Assembly (NCBI GenBank): GCA_949316235.1 | Contig: OX438751.1 | Span: 4,302,413-4,366,412 of the forward strand | Reading direction: 5' to 3' | Source of the DNA: Oegoconia quadripuncta | Taxonomy: Eukaryota; Arthropoda; Insecta; Lepidoptera; Autostichidae | DNA length: 64,000 nucleotides | Shown: in pieces, positions 1 through 12,413 of the stretch | Numbering within the stretch: position 1 is the first letter of the stretch | Layout: every line of letters starts with the position of its first letter | The notes under the pieces: generated by a model | Told to the model about the DNA's origin: nothing | What the model saw: the letters and a program-made list of their open reading frames with translations, nothing else | Databases searched by the model: none | Program-made: the position numbers and the translations under genes

Positions 1-901
1 AGAGAGTTTATTAACGCCCAAGTATGTACTGCGTACTCATATCTCTCAAGGGTCGGCCAGAAACAGTAAAATGGTTGATGGGGCCACCGGTGTTGACTGG
101 GCGCAATTTTAACATACATAACGTCACGACCTTCATCCCAAATGGGGTGGTCAGAGATATCCCAGACATTAACAGCCGAATTCATAGATATACCATATAT
201 ACCAATGGATTGCAATGTTTTGTAACTAAAACCTTTATTTATTGAGTTGCAAGTTATCGTGATTTATAAAGAAATTGTATCTTGTGTTATCCCGTTGTTA
301 CATAGTGCACTGTTACAACGTGAATAAAATGGATTATAGCGTGAATTACGTCTTTTGTAATACTTTGTAAGTTCCTTGTAAGGGAATTTTAATTTCTATG
401 AATTAGACTGTAAGAGTTTCATGCTTGAAATAATATCGAAATATACAGAATTGCACACTTGACAGTGGGTGAGCCCATCGTCGTTTAAACGTGCAAAAGT
501 AATGTTTTTTTTTTTTGGTGGAATTACCCTTAGTTTTACAACACCCACGGGTTGGTTCTACGCTTTAATCACACAGCACTAAACTATTCTGAATTGGGTG
601 CGTAGGGTGTGTCTACCTCAGTATATATTATAACAATAGAAGTCTGTGATCGATACATGATCCTTCAGTGTGAAGGAACAATAATAAGAAAAATGTCCAA
701 AGGTGTAATATACATAATATTAGTTATTTATTATAAAAAAAACAGTAACAAATAAATAGATTGAATTTAAATATAAACTAGAAATGTACTTTTACAAATG
801 TAAAAAAATATTCTTTATTGTACACAACTAAAAAATATACACGGAGAAATAGTTTAAACGGGTATACAAAGGCGATCTTATCGCTTGTAGTCAAAACGCT
901 G

Positions 902-1160
902 GCTACGTTTCCTCGCTGGATGCAGATACTAAAGCCCGTATTTCAGAATCAACATTCTGAAATATTTAATAGCGGCATCTCTAACTACGCTCAAGCGCAG
1001 ATCTCCTCAAGCGTAGTTCTGCGCTTGAGCGTAGTTAGAGATGCCGCTATTCAAGTTACATAAAGCTGTCCCTTTTTAACTGTCCTCAAACGGAGATCTT
1101 TGCTTGAGTAACATTCTGAAATACGGGCCTAAACCGAGGAAACCAGCGACTAAGCGCTTT
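902..1160. mobile_element. Foldback MITE with perfect central hairpin
   Basis: The outer ends are imperfect inverted repeats: a segment around 930-955 reading toward 'gcccgtatttcagaat' is mirrored by 'attctgaaatacgggc' near 1110-1126. Inside is a perfect 33-bp inverted repeat, 968-1000 against 1019-1051, with an 18-nt loop. The short non-coding foldback structure fits a miniature inverted-repeat element. No transposase frame is present. The class is not assigned. Confidence 0.7.
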
Positions 1161-2309
1161 GAAATGTTAAAGAAAAATTGAAGAGCGTCCGGCCCACAAG
1201 GACCTATAAATTAAAACATATTTAATTTCAAACATAAATTATTTACTCGCGTAAGGTCGGAAGCGTTTTTTGTTTGTTTCAGATTATTACTTTATTGATG
1301 TTATATAATGTACCTATTTTATAGAAACATTTACAAATTGTATAAAGTTTATTTACTTCTTTGGACATTATACACAGGGGGACGTGATCAGAAAAAGAAG
1401 ACGTATTACTGTCATTATTTTGTTATGATGAAACAAAAAAAAATGTGTACTTCCCTACCACTGACGCACACGCACAGTAGTATTCCGTAGTCAGAATATA
1501 CATTTTAAGTTATTTAAAAAAAAAATACTACCTATTTTACTCTTTTTGTGTGGTGATTCTATGGATTTTTTACAAATGCACACATGTCGGCCGACTGTAA
1601 ACTAATAGAGCCTTCTATGCTGTGCGATAATTTTATATTCCTTTTACTTTCGTTATACCTGCTACTATTGTACATACTGATGTTTATAAAAAAACGACAC
1701 CGTGAAGAACATTACGGTTAAAAAACCTTTTCATGTAGGTGACGTATTTTTTTAAAAGTAGGCGTTATAAATATGCGCACAAACAGACACAGGCGGACAC
1801 GGCGAAGCTATAGTACTCCTAACTATTAAAGACATAATAATCTGATCATGTCTCCCAACCAAGTGTATGTTATAGGCGAATCGTTATGTATGGTGGATAT
1901 TTCCTGCATTATAGGAAACTGCACTACGTGTGGTTCCTCGGTGGTATCGAAAGGAACCAAGCCTCTGAGTAACACAGTTTTCTGTAAAAACGGATAAAAT
2001 TAGGCGTAGGCGGAATGTAAAACAATGAACGGTTAATTTAACAATCTGGAAAGAGAGTAATAAGCCGAAAAGTTCTTAGGTAACCTGAATAAAACACATT
2101 ATTAGCATGTTTAGTTGCATACAGTCCGGAATATTTTTTGTGTAAAGAAAAGTGACAAATAATATTTCTTTGTCATTCCTTTGTTTTTACGTCATTCATT
2201 TGCTTTTACGTCGTTCTTTGGTTTTTACGTCATTCATTTGTTTTTTGTGTATTGGTTTTACTTCGACTTCTATGAAATTGTGTAGGTATACCTACTAAAT
2301 CCTAAATTT

Positions 2310-2410
2310 ATTATTGAAAATGTGAGTGTACCACGGGTAAAAAGAACTTCCCGTGGTACTAGTGGATCGCTTGATAGTACTACGGGATTTTTTTTACCCG
2401 TGGTACTACT
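2310..2410. repeat. Imperfect palindrome around 'acccgtggtac'
   Basis: Alternating copies of 'ccacgggtaaaaa' and its complement, with 'cccgtggtacta' and 'gtactacggga', make a short multi-arm inverted repeat. It may be the core of a degenerate MITE. No gene is associated. Confidence 0.45.
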
Positions 2411-2700
2411 GGTAGTAACAGTGGTAGTACCACAGGCAATAAACGGCATAGTTAAAAACTTTTCGACTTACCATACAAAAGTGACTGACCAGCTGTACTG
2501 ACAGTTTGGAAATGTTAAAAATATTTTGTCCATGGATTCGGCTTAGTACTCCACTCCCGACTAACGTGATATATCCACTCACAGATGTGGTAGTGTGTGT
2601 GGACATGAGTATAATAACTAGGAGATAATGACCGTTTTGATGCAATGTAATGGAACGACGGCCGTGGGCTGTAATCATGAAGTTACAGATAAATGTGCAA

Positions 2701-2890
2701 TGTGCGAAGTGCGAGTTTTGCCCCGTTTTTAACTTCACCATCGCGTTCGCGTTTACGCAAAAAGTATCTATGAAAAAAATCGTTTTGCAAACTATCCGCT
2801 AGAGGCGCTGCACATTTCTCCATACAAATCGTCACGTAAACATGAACGCGGTAGTAAAGTTAAGTCGGAACAAAACTCACACTCCGCCCT
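2701..2890. mobile_element. MITE, copy 1 of a family shared with 27892-28084
   Basis: This segment of about 190 bp is nearly identical to 27892-28084. Its ends are complementary: 'gcgagttttgccccg' on the left, and the right end near 2868-2886 reads 'cggaacaaaactcac'. The shared core includes 'ctatccgctagaggcgctg'. Two copies 25 kb apart, both short, non-coding and inverted-ended, support a non-autonomous DNA transposon. Confidence 0.75.
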
Positions 2891-4213
2891 CAGACCTTTA
2901 TATTTAAGTGAAGCCGGAGAATTTGACTTTGTGTAATCCTATCTCGCTCTCAAGGTTTCTCCTCCGTAAAATACCGTGAATCTGAGCAGCTGAGGGCATT
3001 TTTTGACTGAAAAACATACTAGGTAATCTACAAGATATGTTTTCCACAATTCTATTTTAATTTACACAACTGAAAAAAAATCTGATGTGTATATACCGTA
3101 CAGTACAGTTTTTTTACTGTAACGAAAAGAAGGTATTGGCATAGGTAGTTTATTTTCTTTTTCTTCTAAACCATAAAGTAAAACGTTGTGGCATTTGACG
3201 GTCGCGTTTGTTGCCTATCGCACATAATTACATCATTAGCATTACATTAAATAAATAAAAAAAAACTTGGAGAAAAATATGAGTTCCAATTAAAGTTTGC
3301 ATGATAGGAACTCTAGGAATCCCGCTAGTCGCATATCAATCTCCGACCGGCGCGTGGGTCGATTATGGTTTGGAAAAAAAAAATTAAACTACCTATGCCA
3401 AGAACTTCTATTTGACTTACCGAATATGCCCTATTTTTTCCTTACGGTAGAAAAACTCATCCGGTATATTGCAAATATATGGGTTGCAATTTCTACCTTT
3501 TCGTTATTATTATATAGAGTATGAAAATCTGTAAAATTCCTTTTAAAAGCCTATGTAAACCTCATGTATTCTCTTTTTTTACAATAAAGCGTTTACAAAT
3601 AGATAAAATTAAATGATTTTATTTGATTACGTTAAGAAAATTCACTTTATTTAACTTTATTCAATCTCGCATTTCTTTCGGGGATAATGTCTCCCGTATT
3701 CCCTGCTCCGTCCTACACTCATTGGTGTGGGGAGGAACTTAAAGTCTGCTCTTTTTTTGGAGTTGTAAGTTACCCTTGTTACAGAGGAAGGGTTCTAAGT
3801 GAGCGAGATAGAACTAGTCAAATTTTCTGTCTAGCAGGTATTGAGGATTGTGTTTATTCCCAAGGAGTCCACGCTATATCCTGTCGCACTATTGGGAAAA
3901 ATATTCTCCTAGTATAATATTGTGACGTGCAGTGATGGCGTGTCTATAACTTCATGGCTGTGATTGTATTTATTGTAGTAGTAGCACTTCCCTTGTCTTT
4001 ACCTAAAATTCCACTTATTTACAAATTCTACCTGTTTTGTGATAAAAATAATTTATTTTTTGCGTAACCATGTTTACTTTATTGTATATATTTTCTTCAA
4101 AGTTACAAAGTTGATGTAAATTATTGATGAATTTTAAATAAATTTTTGAAATTGTACTTTTTGTATGTTTTATTGTGAAGTTTTGTGCGACAGTAATGTG
4201 ATTATGTTATATA

Positions 4214-5028
4214 CAGGGCGTCCCAAAGTTATGGGACATGAAGGGGAAGTACCTTAAATATTGTAGATAGTGAATTTTGCTCAAAGAAGACTTTATGTTA
4301 TTTTTAAAAGTTAGTAATTCTGCATTCATAGATTTTCTAAAAATTACTTGCTTCGGCTGGGAATCGAACCGACTTAAATGTGAAAAAAAAACACCCTACT
4401 TTTATGATGCCAATCGAAAGAATAGCTAAAAAATAATAACTCTGCCTAAGTAACATAGTATTTTAAAAGAAAGGAACAACATAAAATGATTGAGTCAAAT
4501 TTCAAGAAAGTTATTTATTGCCGACGACGTTCGAAAAGTAGCGATATTATCATTCCAAAGATAGCATTGATTATTCGTAAATAAGTACCCACTTCATAAA
4601 ATCAACAGGCAGCGGGCTCATTAAAAGATTGGCGATTTGCGTAAAACAAGAGGGATCACATTTTGAGCATTTAATTAATTAATTTACAAAAAAATACCTA
4701 CTTAATTGACTACGGCAGTTTCATGTATGTTTTTTATTTGATTAAAATGATTAATTTCACGTTGTTCCTTTCTTTTAAAATACTATGTTACTTAGGCAGA
4801 GTTATTATTTTTTAGCTATTCTTTCGATTGGCATCATAAAAGTAGGGTGTTTTTTTTTTCACATTTGAGTCGGTTCGATTCCCAGCCGAAGCAAATAATT
4901 TTTAGAAAATCTATGAATGCAGAATTACTAACTTTTAAAAATAACATAAAGTCTTCTTTGAGCAAAATTCACTATCTACGATATTTAAGGTACTTCCCCT
5001 TCATGTCCCATAACTTTGGGACGCCCTG
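4214..5028. mobile_element. TA-flanked foldback transposon with ~270-bp inverted arms
   Basis: The left end begins CAGGGCGTCCCAAAGTTATG and the right end is its exact complement, with TA on both sides (4212-4213 and 5029-5030). Inverted identity runs about 270 bp inward on each side (4214-4483 against about 4757-5028) with few mismatches, around a spacer of about 275 bp. The TA flank and CAGGG terminus fit a Tc1/mariner-type non-autonomous element. The arms contain a tRNA B-box-like string, 'ggttcgattccc', which may be coincidental. Confidence 0.85.
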
Positions 5029-5739
5029 TATATATTATTATGGCATTTTGATAAATATAGAGTAATGATGCGCAGACTATGGGAAGGTTTGCCCTGTTTT
5101 CGAATTGGGTCTATGGGCAATTTGGGCAATTGTTTGGATTGTTAGCCATACTACACTACAATATTATTAAGAGTTTTCCGCATTAAGAGTGTTATCAGAA
5201 AGACCGGGGACCAGGGCAGGGGCTCTACCGCCTAACTCAAAGCTATAGCTAGAGCGATAGCAAAGTACTGTCCTTCATTGTCATTGTGTTACGATATGAC
5301 AAGGACGGACAGTGCATTCACGTCATAAACGATAGCAATTTCCAAAGCAATTGAGTTAGGCGGTCGGGGGGGCGGGTCATGACTCAAATGACTCCCACTG
5401 GATCCGCACTTAGTGAAGGTACACTAACGAGCAATACCCCAGGGCTTTGTTTCATACTAAAACTTGTTAGTCCTAGAAGTTTATCGATAGTCAAACTTCT
5501 AATAACGGGTTTATGAAACAGGTCCCAAGGGCAACTTTGCCCTGGATCTTATTCTCTTTATGCACATCAACCAAACCAAGATATCAGTTGGGAACATTCT
5601 AGAAGTTATAGGTAAGCCAGTACGTCTATTTAGGACGAGATCCGACTAGATAGGCCCAACTTCGAGAGAGAGGCCAATCGACCAATCCACCTCGGATGGG
5701 CAGCGTTCGGGAAACTGCGCAACGTCTTCTCGTCCAAAA

Positions 5740-6260
5740 TACTTCAGTAATCAATATGTAGGTATTACCAGTGACGACTTATAGCACTGAAACGTGGTCT
5801 CACTATCCTCGTAAGAAAGTTCAAAGTCACGCAACGAGCTACCGAAAGGGCGACGCTCGGAGTTTCATTACGTGATCGAATCAGGAATGAAGAAATCCGT
5901 AGGTCAACGAAAATCATTGACATAAACCAGCGGATTAGCAAGTTGAAGTGAAAGTTCGACCGTATCTTCACTTAACATCAGGTGTGATTGAGGTCAAGTA
6001 CCAACCCGTTGTGCATAAAAAATAAAAATAAAAGTGGGTAGGACCCATAGCTCGAAGAACGGGGGGACATTAAAGTTCTCGAGTGGAGATCACGCACCGG
6101 CAATCGTAGCGTACGGCATCCACCCATACGTTGGATAGGCGACCTGATTAGGTCGTGGGAAATCGCTAGATGCAGGCGGCTTTCGACCGATCGCTCTGGA
6201 ATATTATGGGGCAGGCGTATATTCAGCCGTGGATATCCTATGGCTGATACTTATGATTAT
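5740..6260 (+). mobile_element. RTE-like LINE 3' remnant interrupted by a SINE tail
   Basis: The segments 5755-5955 and 6041-6255 are two halves of the same LINE 3' end seen at 54575-55035. Shared features are the 'gatcgaatcag' block, the 'gatcacgcaccgg' block and the terminal block containing 'gctctgga'. Stops and frameshifts break the frame. Between them lies a 5'-truncated SINE-A tail (5956-6037) that starts at 'ttcgacc' and ends in an A-rich run. An AAAGT-like string flanks both sides and is a possible target-site duplication. Confidence 0.7.
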
Positions 6261-6752
6261 GATCAACCACACAATCCGTAAACTCCTAATAACAGGGTAG
6301 GGGTATCTGTCAACACATCAAGGTAATCGAACAGATGACCAAAACTTCCTATATTCCTGTCAGCTCATTGTACTCTGATTGCCTCTGTTAAGGACACTTA
6401 CCTAAATCGTATTAATTCTGTGCCTAAATGACAATCTTGGTAGGGTCATTCGAAATCGGTACTGACAGAGTTTATTCGATACGTACAGTAAATCAAACAT
6501 TAGGTGACTATGGGCTGTGGGCGACGGACATGCGTTTACAGACTTCATTGCAACCTTAGAAAAGAGAAACTGTCAGTTGTTTGACAGCATTTCATCAATT
6601 GTTAATATTGTGCCTAAAATCAATATACAAAAAATCTAGTTCTTTACCTCATTTCGTCAAGATTTTATAAATCATCGACGGCCTGAATAGTCGTAAGAAA
6701 AATCATTAGAGGTTCTATTGAATAAGGAAAGTACCTATCTACTGAAAGCTCA

Positions 6753-9700
6753 ATGCAGCAACCGCGCGACCAGAGATTTCGTAATCTGTTTTCTGACCAC
6801 CAAACCACATATAAAACCAACTTTAGATGGCCGAAAGTGGAGAAACATACCGTTAAAATCGAGCCAAAGCCGAATCAGAAAACGGTGACGATTCAGAAGA
6901 ATTATCTAACAAAAGACGTGCAGACTATGACTACGCCACTAGAGAAGATTTCGTTTGATTTGCTTTTGGCTCCAAAACCGGTTACTAGGACGAATCCGCA
7001 TGATATACAAAAGCCTGTATATAGGGTACGCCATACCTACATTATCTCCACATAGGCTACTCCGAACTCTCGAGCCTACATCACACATTACGAAATTACA
7101 ACCCCAAAAGCAGCTTATCATCATAGTCCTGTTAGGGTACAGCCTTGAGCCAAGTGCGGGTTGGTGGATTTCTGTCAGTCTAATGGCCACCTAACAGTCA
7201 GTGTTTTTAAACCGCACCTGTTGTGTAGACCACCGAGTTGGCTTAATGACTGACTCGTTTTGAAATCCATCCAGGCATGGACTGACCGCGCATTGCTTAA
7301 CTTCGATAATTGAATGCGACAGCGCCACGAGTGTTTCTATTGCAAAAGCAGATCTTTAGACATTATTCAGGTCAGCTACACAATAAACACGTAGGTAGGT
7401 AATTGTCATCTGGTTGCTGATCAAGGTTTGCCAATGTTCCATTCACTAAAGAAGCTTGGGGGGCGATTTTTTGACACTGGTGATTTATCTCGGATAAACC
7501 GTAATTTCCGATCTGTACCTAGAGCATTCTTTGTCAACGGTTCGAAATAGCAAAAATTACTACCATACACCTCCACTTTCAGGAAATCTCCTGCGTCTGG
7601 TAGATACCCTCTACCTACTTCATAATGCGCTAGCAAACTCTAAAATGACCATCCAACGATCGTTTGAATGGTTTGACCGTATTGCTCAATCCTGTAGAGC
7701 CGGTAAATCCATAGGCCGGGGTAGACTACGAGCAAGTAGACACCGACCAATTCATGTTCCCAGTAGACTCCGACAACTTCCTACTACAAGTAGAAACCGA
7801 CCAATTCCTTCTACAAATAGACTTCGACTAATTCCAACTACAAGTAGGCTTTACTGCAACTGTACTGCGACTAATTCTTACCCCATAGACTCCAATTAAT
7901 TCCTGCTATAATGTAAACTCCGACTAATTCCTGCTATAATGTAAACTCCGACTAATTCCTACCCCAAGTAGATTTCGACTAATTTCCTCCCAACCCAATA
8001 GACTTCGACTAATTTCCACATTTACTGGTTGAACAGAAACTGGAACACATTGAGGTATCTATTTGTTTTTCTGTGACCCGTCAGACAACAGAAGCATATT
8101 TATCAGGCGCCTATATAGACATAGGCGAATTTATATGCAATCAAATGTGTGCGTTAACCATAAAACAAAAGTCTTTCTGGGATTTGCTCATTTCGTTCGG
8201 TAATTTTCTGAAGACAATCCCAAACACAACTCTGGACCTGAAACAATATAACCTGGTATGTTTTTCTGCCGCGCTTGACCGTAATACAATGCGAACTATC
8301 GGAGAGCCTTAACCGCTCACGTCGTGGGGGTTGCCACGTGAGCCAACATCTTACACTCAGCCGAACAGTAACTTATTCCAGAAAAAAATTGACGAAGGTC
8401 TTCTAGAAGCCCGTCGCACGCGGCCGCGGCTGTTGATGACGCCCCAAGTGTGCATCGACGACATGACCGATGCGAGTGCGCAGCAATTCTTGATCGACGC
8501 GACCTACATTAGTACTGCGACGCGCACTGCCCAGGAAGCAGTTGCAGTGGCGCAGAAGGCGCGGAAACCTGCGGCACGAGCGCCACTGCGAGAGCGGCCG
8601 GCTCCTTCTAAGCCGGTAAGTGTACCTACTAGAACTGTTTCATCTTCGGAAAAACTGCCATCGTTTTTCTGCTAAATATTGGCTTCTACTATCAAAATTC
8701 CTAGTTGATACGTATTGTTTGCTGCTTACCCCATCCCTCATTTTCTTTGAGTTTCTCAACTGAAACTATGTACACTAAAAGGTGCACAGTTTACTTTATC
8801 TGTGGCAATACTTCAATTCAGTCATGTTGGTAACTCGATTTTTATATTGGGTGTGTGGCACTACCTTGTCGACGACTCTCACGCCACACTTCACTCAGTT
8901 TGTTCAGCCCTTCTTACTTTGGCTCTCAGACGAGGCGGTCGAGCCCTTTACCTTTGCGTTCCTACACGCGCACCGACAAGAAGCCGGATATGTTTTTATT
9001 AGTCAGGATCATTTGTATTAGCCAGATGGCATATCAGTGTACGGTTTACTTTAAAACTACGAGTACCAGGTCCACCAGCGACCTGCAAGACCACCTGCCC
9101 ACCCAAGGTCAACGCTTCATCATCAGTCTGTAGGCGGAGTTCCAGAGGGGAGAAGCCTGCGTTCGCATTTACATAATCAGCCCACGAACCCGCACTAGCC
9201 TTCTGCTCAAAAAATGTTGGAATCCCCAACAAACTATTTCAAAGGATTATAAGCTCTCGGAGCGGTATTTAGCACTCGCGACAAACGGCCAAAAACCCAC
9301 TTGGTTCGTGGTTTCAAGGTTCTCAAAAAGATGGTATCAATTCCAATCCTAGCGACACAACTGTGAATTTGCGCTGGCCCTAAGTACAGAATGTACTAAA
9401 GTAGATGTGAGTTGAGTATTTGTGTGTGTGTAAGTATATACGAGAATAGTATTCTACTTTTCATATCTCACCAGATATTCCTGCCGCCGCTGCGTCAGTC
9501 ACTAGTGCCACCAGAGTGGCGGATGGAAACTGTTGAATGGGATGGCAAACAGCTGAGGACGTTCGCCGACCCTGACGTAATATTTTGGAAGAACAACGAT
9601 ATTTACAAATCGTAAGTGTTCTTTTTTCTGGAACTACTATAATCATCATGGACCTTAGACTGCATTTATTGGCAACAAGGACATCTCCATTTATATACGA

Positions 9701-10323
9701 CAATAAATTGCAGTGCAGACGGCCTATGTAACAACAAAACAATAGACTATTATTGGTACTATCTTTGTAATGTTTACAGTATAGTGACATCTAAAACATC
9801 CATATTATTTCCAATAATATTCTCGCTCAAATCTAGGCTGCGCACATTGATGACAGCAATCAGTCATGAATCAGAGACCATTATCCAAATAATCCGTATA
9901 TTGTGATGACGGAAGTTAAAGTATTGTAGAATGTTAAAGACGAAAGTGAAGTTTCTTAGTTCAATTTATGCGCCCTAAGTAGTGAAGGTATAGGCAACGT
10001 ACTTTGAGCGCGCGGTTTAGCGACTGAGCGCATATCGTATAGTGCCTCGCCTTGCAACGTGCGTCCTATTGGTATTGAAAATCTGAGGTATTGAATGACT
10101 GACCCATGGAGAACGGAAATGATGTGTACCCTTAACCCCCGACGAAAAACGACGTGTGTTATTTAACTTTTAACACAGTTGCTTTGCATACCTAGATGAT
10201 ATTGTTACGGTTAGTTCCTCGGCGTTTTCTAAACTTTCAATTTATATTTTCCTTATCAGATGTGTGGCGTGCAAGGAGACTGCACAAGCGATGCAGCTGA
10301 GAAAGATGTCAGAAAAAGTTTAA
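6753..10323 (+). CDS. Gene A: small four-exon protein, paralogue of genes B and C
   Basis: Proposed exons are 6753-7016 (or to 7025), 8361-8615, 9475-9611 and 10260-10323, giving 239 (or 242) residues. The ATG at 6753 opens a frame aligned with the starts of B and C. Acceptors are 'cactcag', 'tcaccag' and 'ttatcag'. Donors are gtaagt after exons 2 and 3, while the exon 1 donor is weak and ambiguous. The reading frame closes perfectly across all joins. In order, the protein shows an N-terminal DHQTTYKTNF segment, RRTRPRLLMTP with a following DDM, PPEWRMETVEWDGKQLR, and a C-terminal CVAC pair followed by a basic tail. I do not recognise the family. The short repeated Tyr/Thr-rich style resembles axonemal or sperm microtubule-associated proteins, but that is a weak inference. 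Intron 1 holds a degenerate tandem repeat at 7715-8030. Confidence 0.75.
7715..8030 (+). repeat. Degenerate ~30-bp tandem repeat in gene A intron 1
   Basis: About ten imperfect units occur with the core 'agactccgactaattcct'. Spacing varies between roughly 27 and 36 bp. Some neighbouring units are nearly identical (the 'gctataatgtaaactccga' pair around 7904-7950), but most are diverged. The array lies between exons 1 and 2 of gene A. The frame open over part of it is not supported as coding. Confidence 0.75.
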
Positions 10324-11734
10324 TTAACTCTCATAAATTGTTACTTAATCTAGTCCTAACTTTATAGGTATGTGATACTATGTGACATATGATATTTTAA
10401 CTAGGTGTTTTATTATATGTTACGTACTTATATAGTTGCAGATACTTAATAAGTAATATCAGATATTATTTAGTGTAATTTTTATAAAGATAATGAGCTA
10501 ATTTACGCTCATAAAATAATAAATTATCATTATTTAATATACTGTTTGTTATTATACAGTGCGGTGCCACAAATTCAACTTCTGTTACACCTAAATTTAT
10601 GTGATCGTTTATTGCCCGTGGTCCGATCGCCGAGTTCTACTGGTCGATCCATGGGTAATTGTTTTTGCCTGTGGTTAAAAATAAGGCATAGGTTAGTAAC
10701 CGTACTGCCTAGATTATTTTAAGCCCATCACTGTCTTCAGTTAGTCTGTGAATGAATATCCCATGGAATTTCCACAAACAGACCTATCCCACAGAACAAT
10801 TCCCACCCACGCTACGTACACAACACAGTAGGTGGATGAACTATGGTTATGTATTTTACGTTCTGTCAAGCAACAACCAACCCGGACAACCAAAGATTTT
10901 CCTAATAAAACTACAATACCAATACCAATCTACATAATTAATGTCTATAATGTATGTCAATCCAACAAATTCAGAGATATGGAGGTGTACCTACGTATGT
11001 ATGGAAGCAATGGTTTCTATTACCTACTGTAGCGAGCGATATTTATGTTCAAACGGGTTTCTTTGGTCATTGGTTCAAACCCGTTCGGATGGGATCGATA
11101 ATCGATATCATAGTCCGTGTAGGCTAGGAAACGAGAAAAGAGGTTTAAGATTCCATAAACATAAAATTGGCAATCATTTGAAATTGACATTGAACTGACA
11201 CTCCGACCGAGCATGTGTCAAGGTCGTTCAATAGGTATTTCTAAAGGTTTAGCTAAACCTAGGCGACTGCGTGGCGTGGCATGATTCATGTTCGTTCGCA
11301 TCGACTCTGCAAACGATTTTATGAGATCGTACACATCTACACATCTATTGGTATGTTTGTTGAATGCAACGTACAATACCCACCTTATAAGTGTACCATG
11401 TGTACCTACAAAATAAAGCATTTTTGATTTTGATTTTATGTAAATGCAGCGAACCTTTTTTTTTTTATTTACTTTTTATTATTTAAGTGAAGATGAGGTC
11501 GAAGGTGGAAGCGTACTGACCCGTATTGTGGCAAGACGTTTGGATGTCTCTCCAACAAATCTATACAGATAATTATGTAGATACTAGCCGTCTCATTATG
11601 TCAGTTAATAAGGCCAGGCTAGATACCTAGCTATGGTTTTTTTTTTGAAAAATGTAATGTCTTATTATATTTTGCATACAATAATGTAAGTATACACATA
11701 TGACATGCAATTTTATGTAACTAACTTAAATCCT

Positions 11735-11830
11735 GCGCTGCCCGCATCCGCATCGTTGTGGAGATCTTTGGAGGAGGCCTTTGTTCAGCAGTGGACGTCT
11801 TTCGGCTGATATGACAATGACGATGATGAA
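11735..11830 (+). mobile_element. RTE-like LINE 3' end fragment
   Basis: The string 'gcagtggacgtctttcggc' followed by 'tgatatgacaatgacgatga' matches the 3' terminus at 54990-55030. Lepidopteran RTE-type elements commonly end this way. Only the last ~95 bp is present. Confidence 0.6.
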
Positions 11831-11937
11831 CTTAAATCCATCTATGAAGATATTACGTTTACTTGTAATTAAAACAGAAATAGGAAATAATAACAACTAT
11901 AAATAAGTATAAATTAAATTATAAATATCTTTGCACA

Positions 11938-12175
11938 TACACACAGCGCCATCTAGTTCCACACTAAGCAACTAGGCTTGTATTATAGATACCAGATGGT
12001 TGATAAACTACACAAATACATTTTTTTTGTAAATAAATACATAGTATATAAATGAAAAACATCCATAACTCGGGAACACGACTGTATTCATCATACAAAC
12101 ATATACCCCTAGAGGGATTCGAACCCGCGACCTTTTGGTATAACAGCGGAGTTTCTAACCACTACACCAAACAGA
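11938..12175 (-). mobile_element. SINE-B copy (tRNA-derived)
   Basis: Read on the minus strand, the high-coordinate end begins with an A-box-like 'tggtgtagtggttag' and continues to the B box 'ggttcgaatcc'. The tail contains 'aactagatggcgctgtgtg'. The same arrangement occurs at 38065-38312 on the plus strand. The pol III boxes and body are those of a tRNA-derived SINE. It is not a functional tRNA, since no full cloverleaf is preserved. Confidence 0.75.
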
Positions 12176-12413
12176 TCGTCAAACTATGAAAACAATATTG
12201 TTAATTTTAATTCTTGCCATAAATTAAAATTAAATTGTGTTCCAAAATATTTACAAAATCGTTCGCGTAACTGACATGCGATCGTAATCGCTTGCCACGT
12301 CCCGTTACATAGTACCTAATCACGCAGGTTTGGCCAGTCCATAACTATTATTAACCTATTATTCAAGAACTCAACTGCATTTTTTCATCGATTTTGCTTA
12401 AAAGTAATCGAAA

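Larger units (their letters stand above)
1..6752. other. Repeat-rich intergenic region upstream of gene A
   Basis: I see no supportable gene here. The open frames are short, unspliced and lack coding character. The identifiable contents are a decayed repeat at about 100-470, with relatives near 13830 and 17925; foldback elements at 905-1160, 2310-2410, 2701-2890 and 4214-5028; and an RTE-like LINE remnant broken by a SINE tail at 5740-6260. About 1170-2300 and 2900-4200 are AT-rich with nothing recognisable. Confidence 0.6.
10324..12413. other. Spacer between genes A and B
   Basis: After the gene A stop come AT-rich sequence and AATAAA-type strings (about 10505-10530) that could serve as its polyadenylation signal. 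The remainder is non-coding apart from repeats: a SINE-A fragment at 11486-11521, an RTE-like LINE end at 11735-11830 and a SINE-B copy at 11938-12175. Confidence 0.55.

Noticed and set aside
24..245. Frame at the left edge of the window
   Set aside because: It overlaps a dispersed repeat ('atggggtggtcagagatat' type) that recurs near 13850 and 17940, so it is repeat-derived.
12118..12175. Possible functional tRNA genes at the pol III box-containing segments (also 38070-38150, 39362-39440, 62915-62975)
   Set aside because: A and B boxes are present, but acceptor and anticodon stems do not pair well and each is followed by a shared SINE body and A-rich tail. They are tRNA-derived SINE heads.
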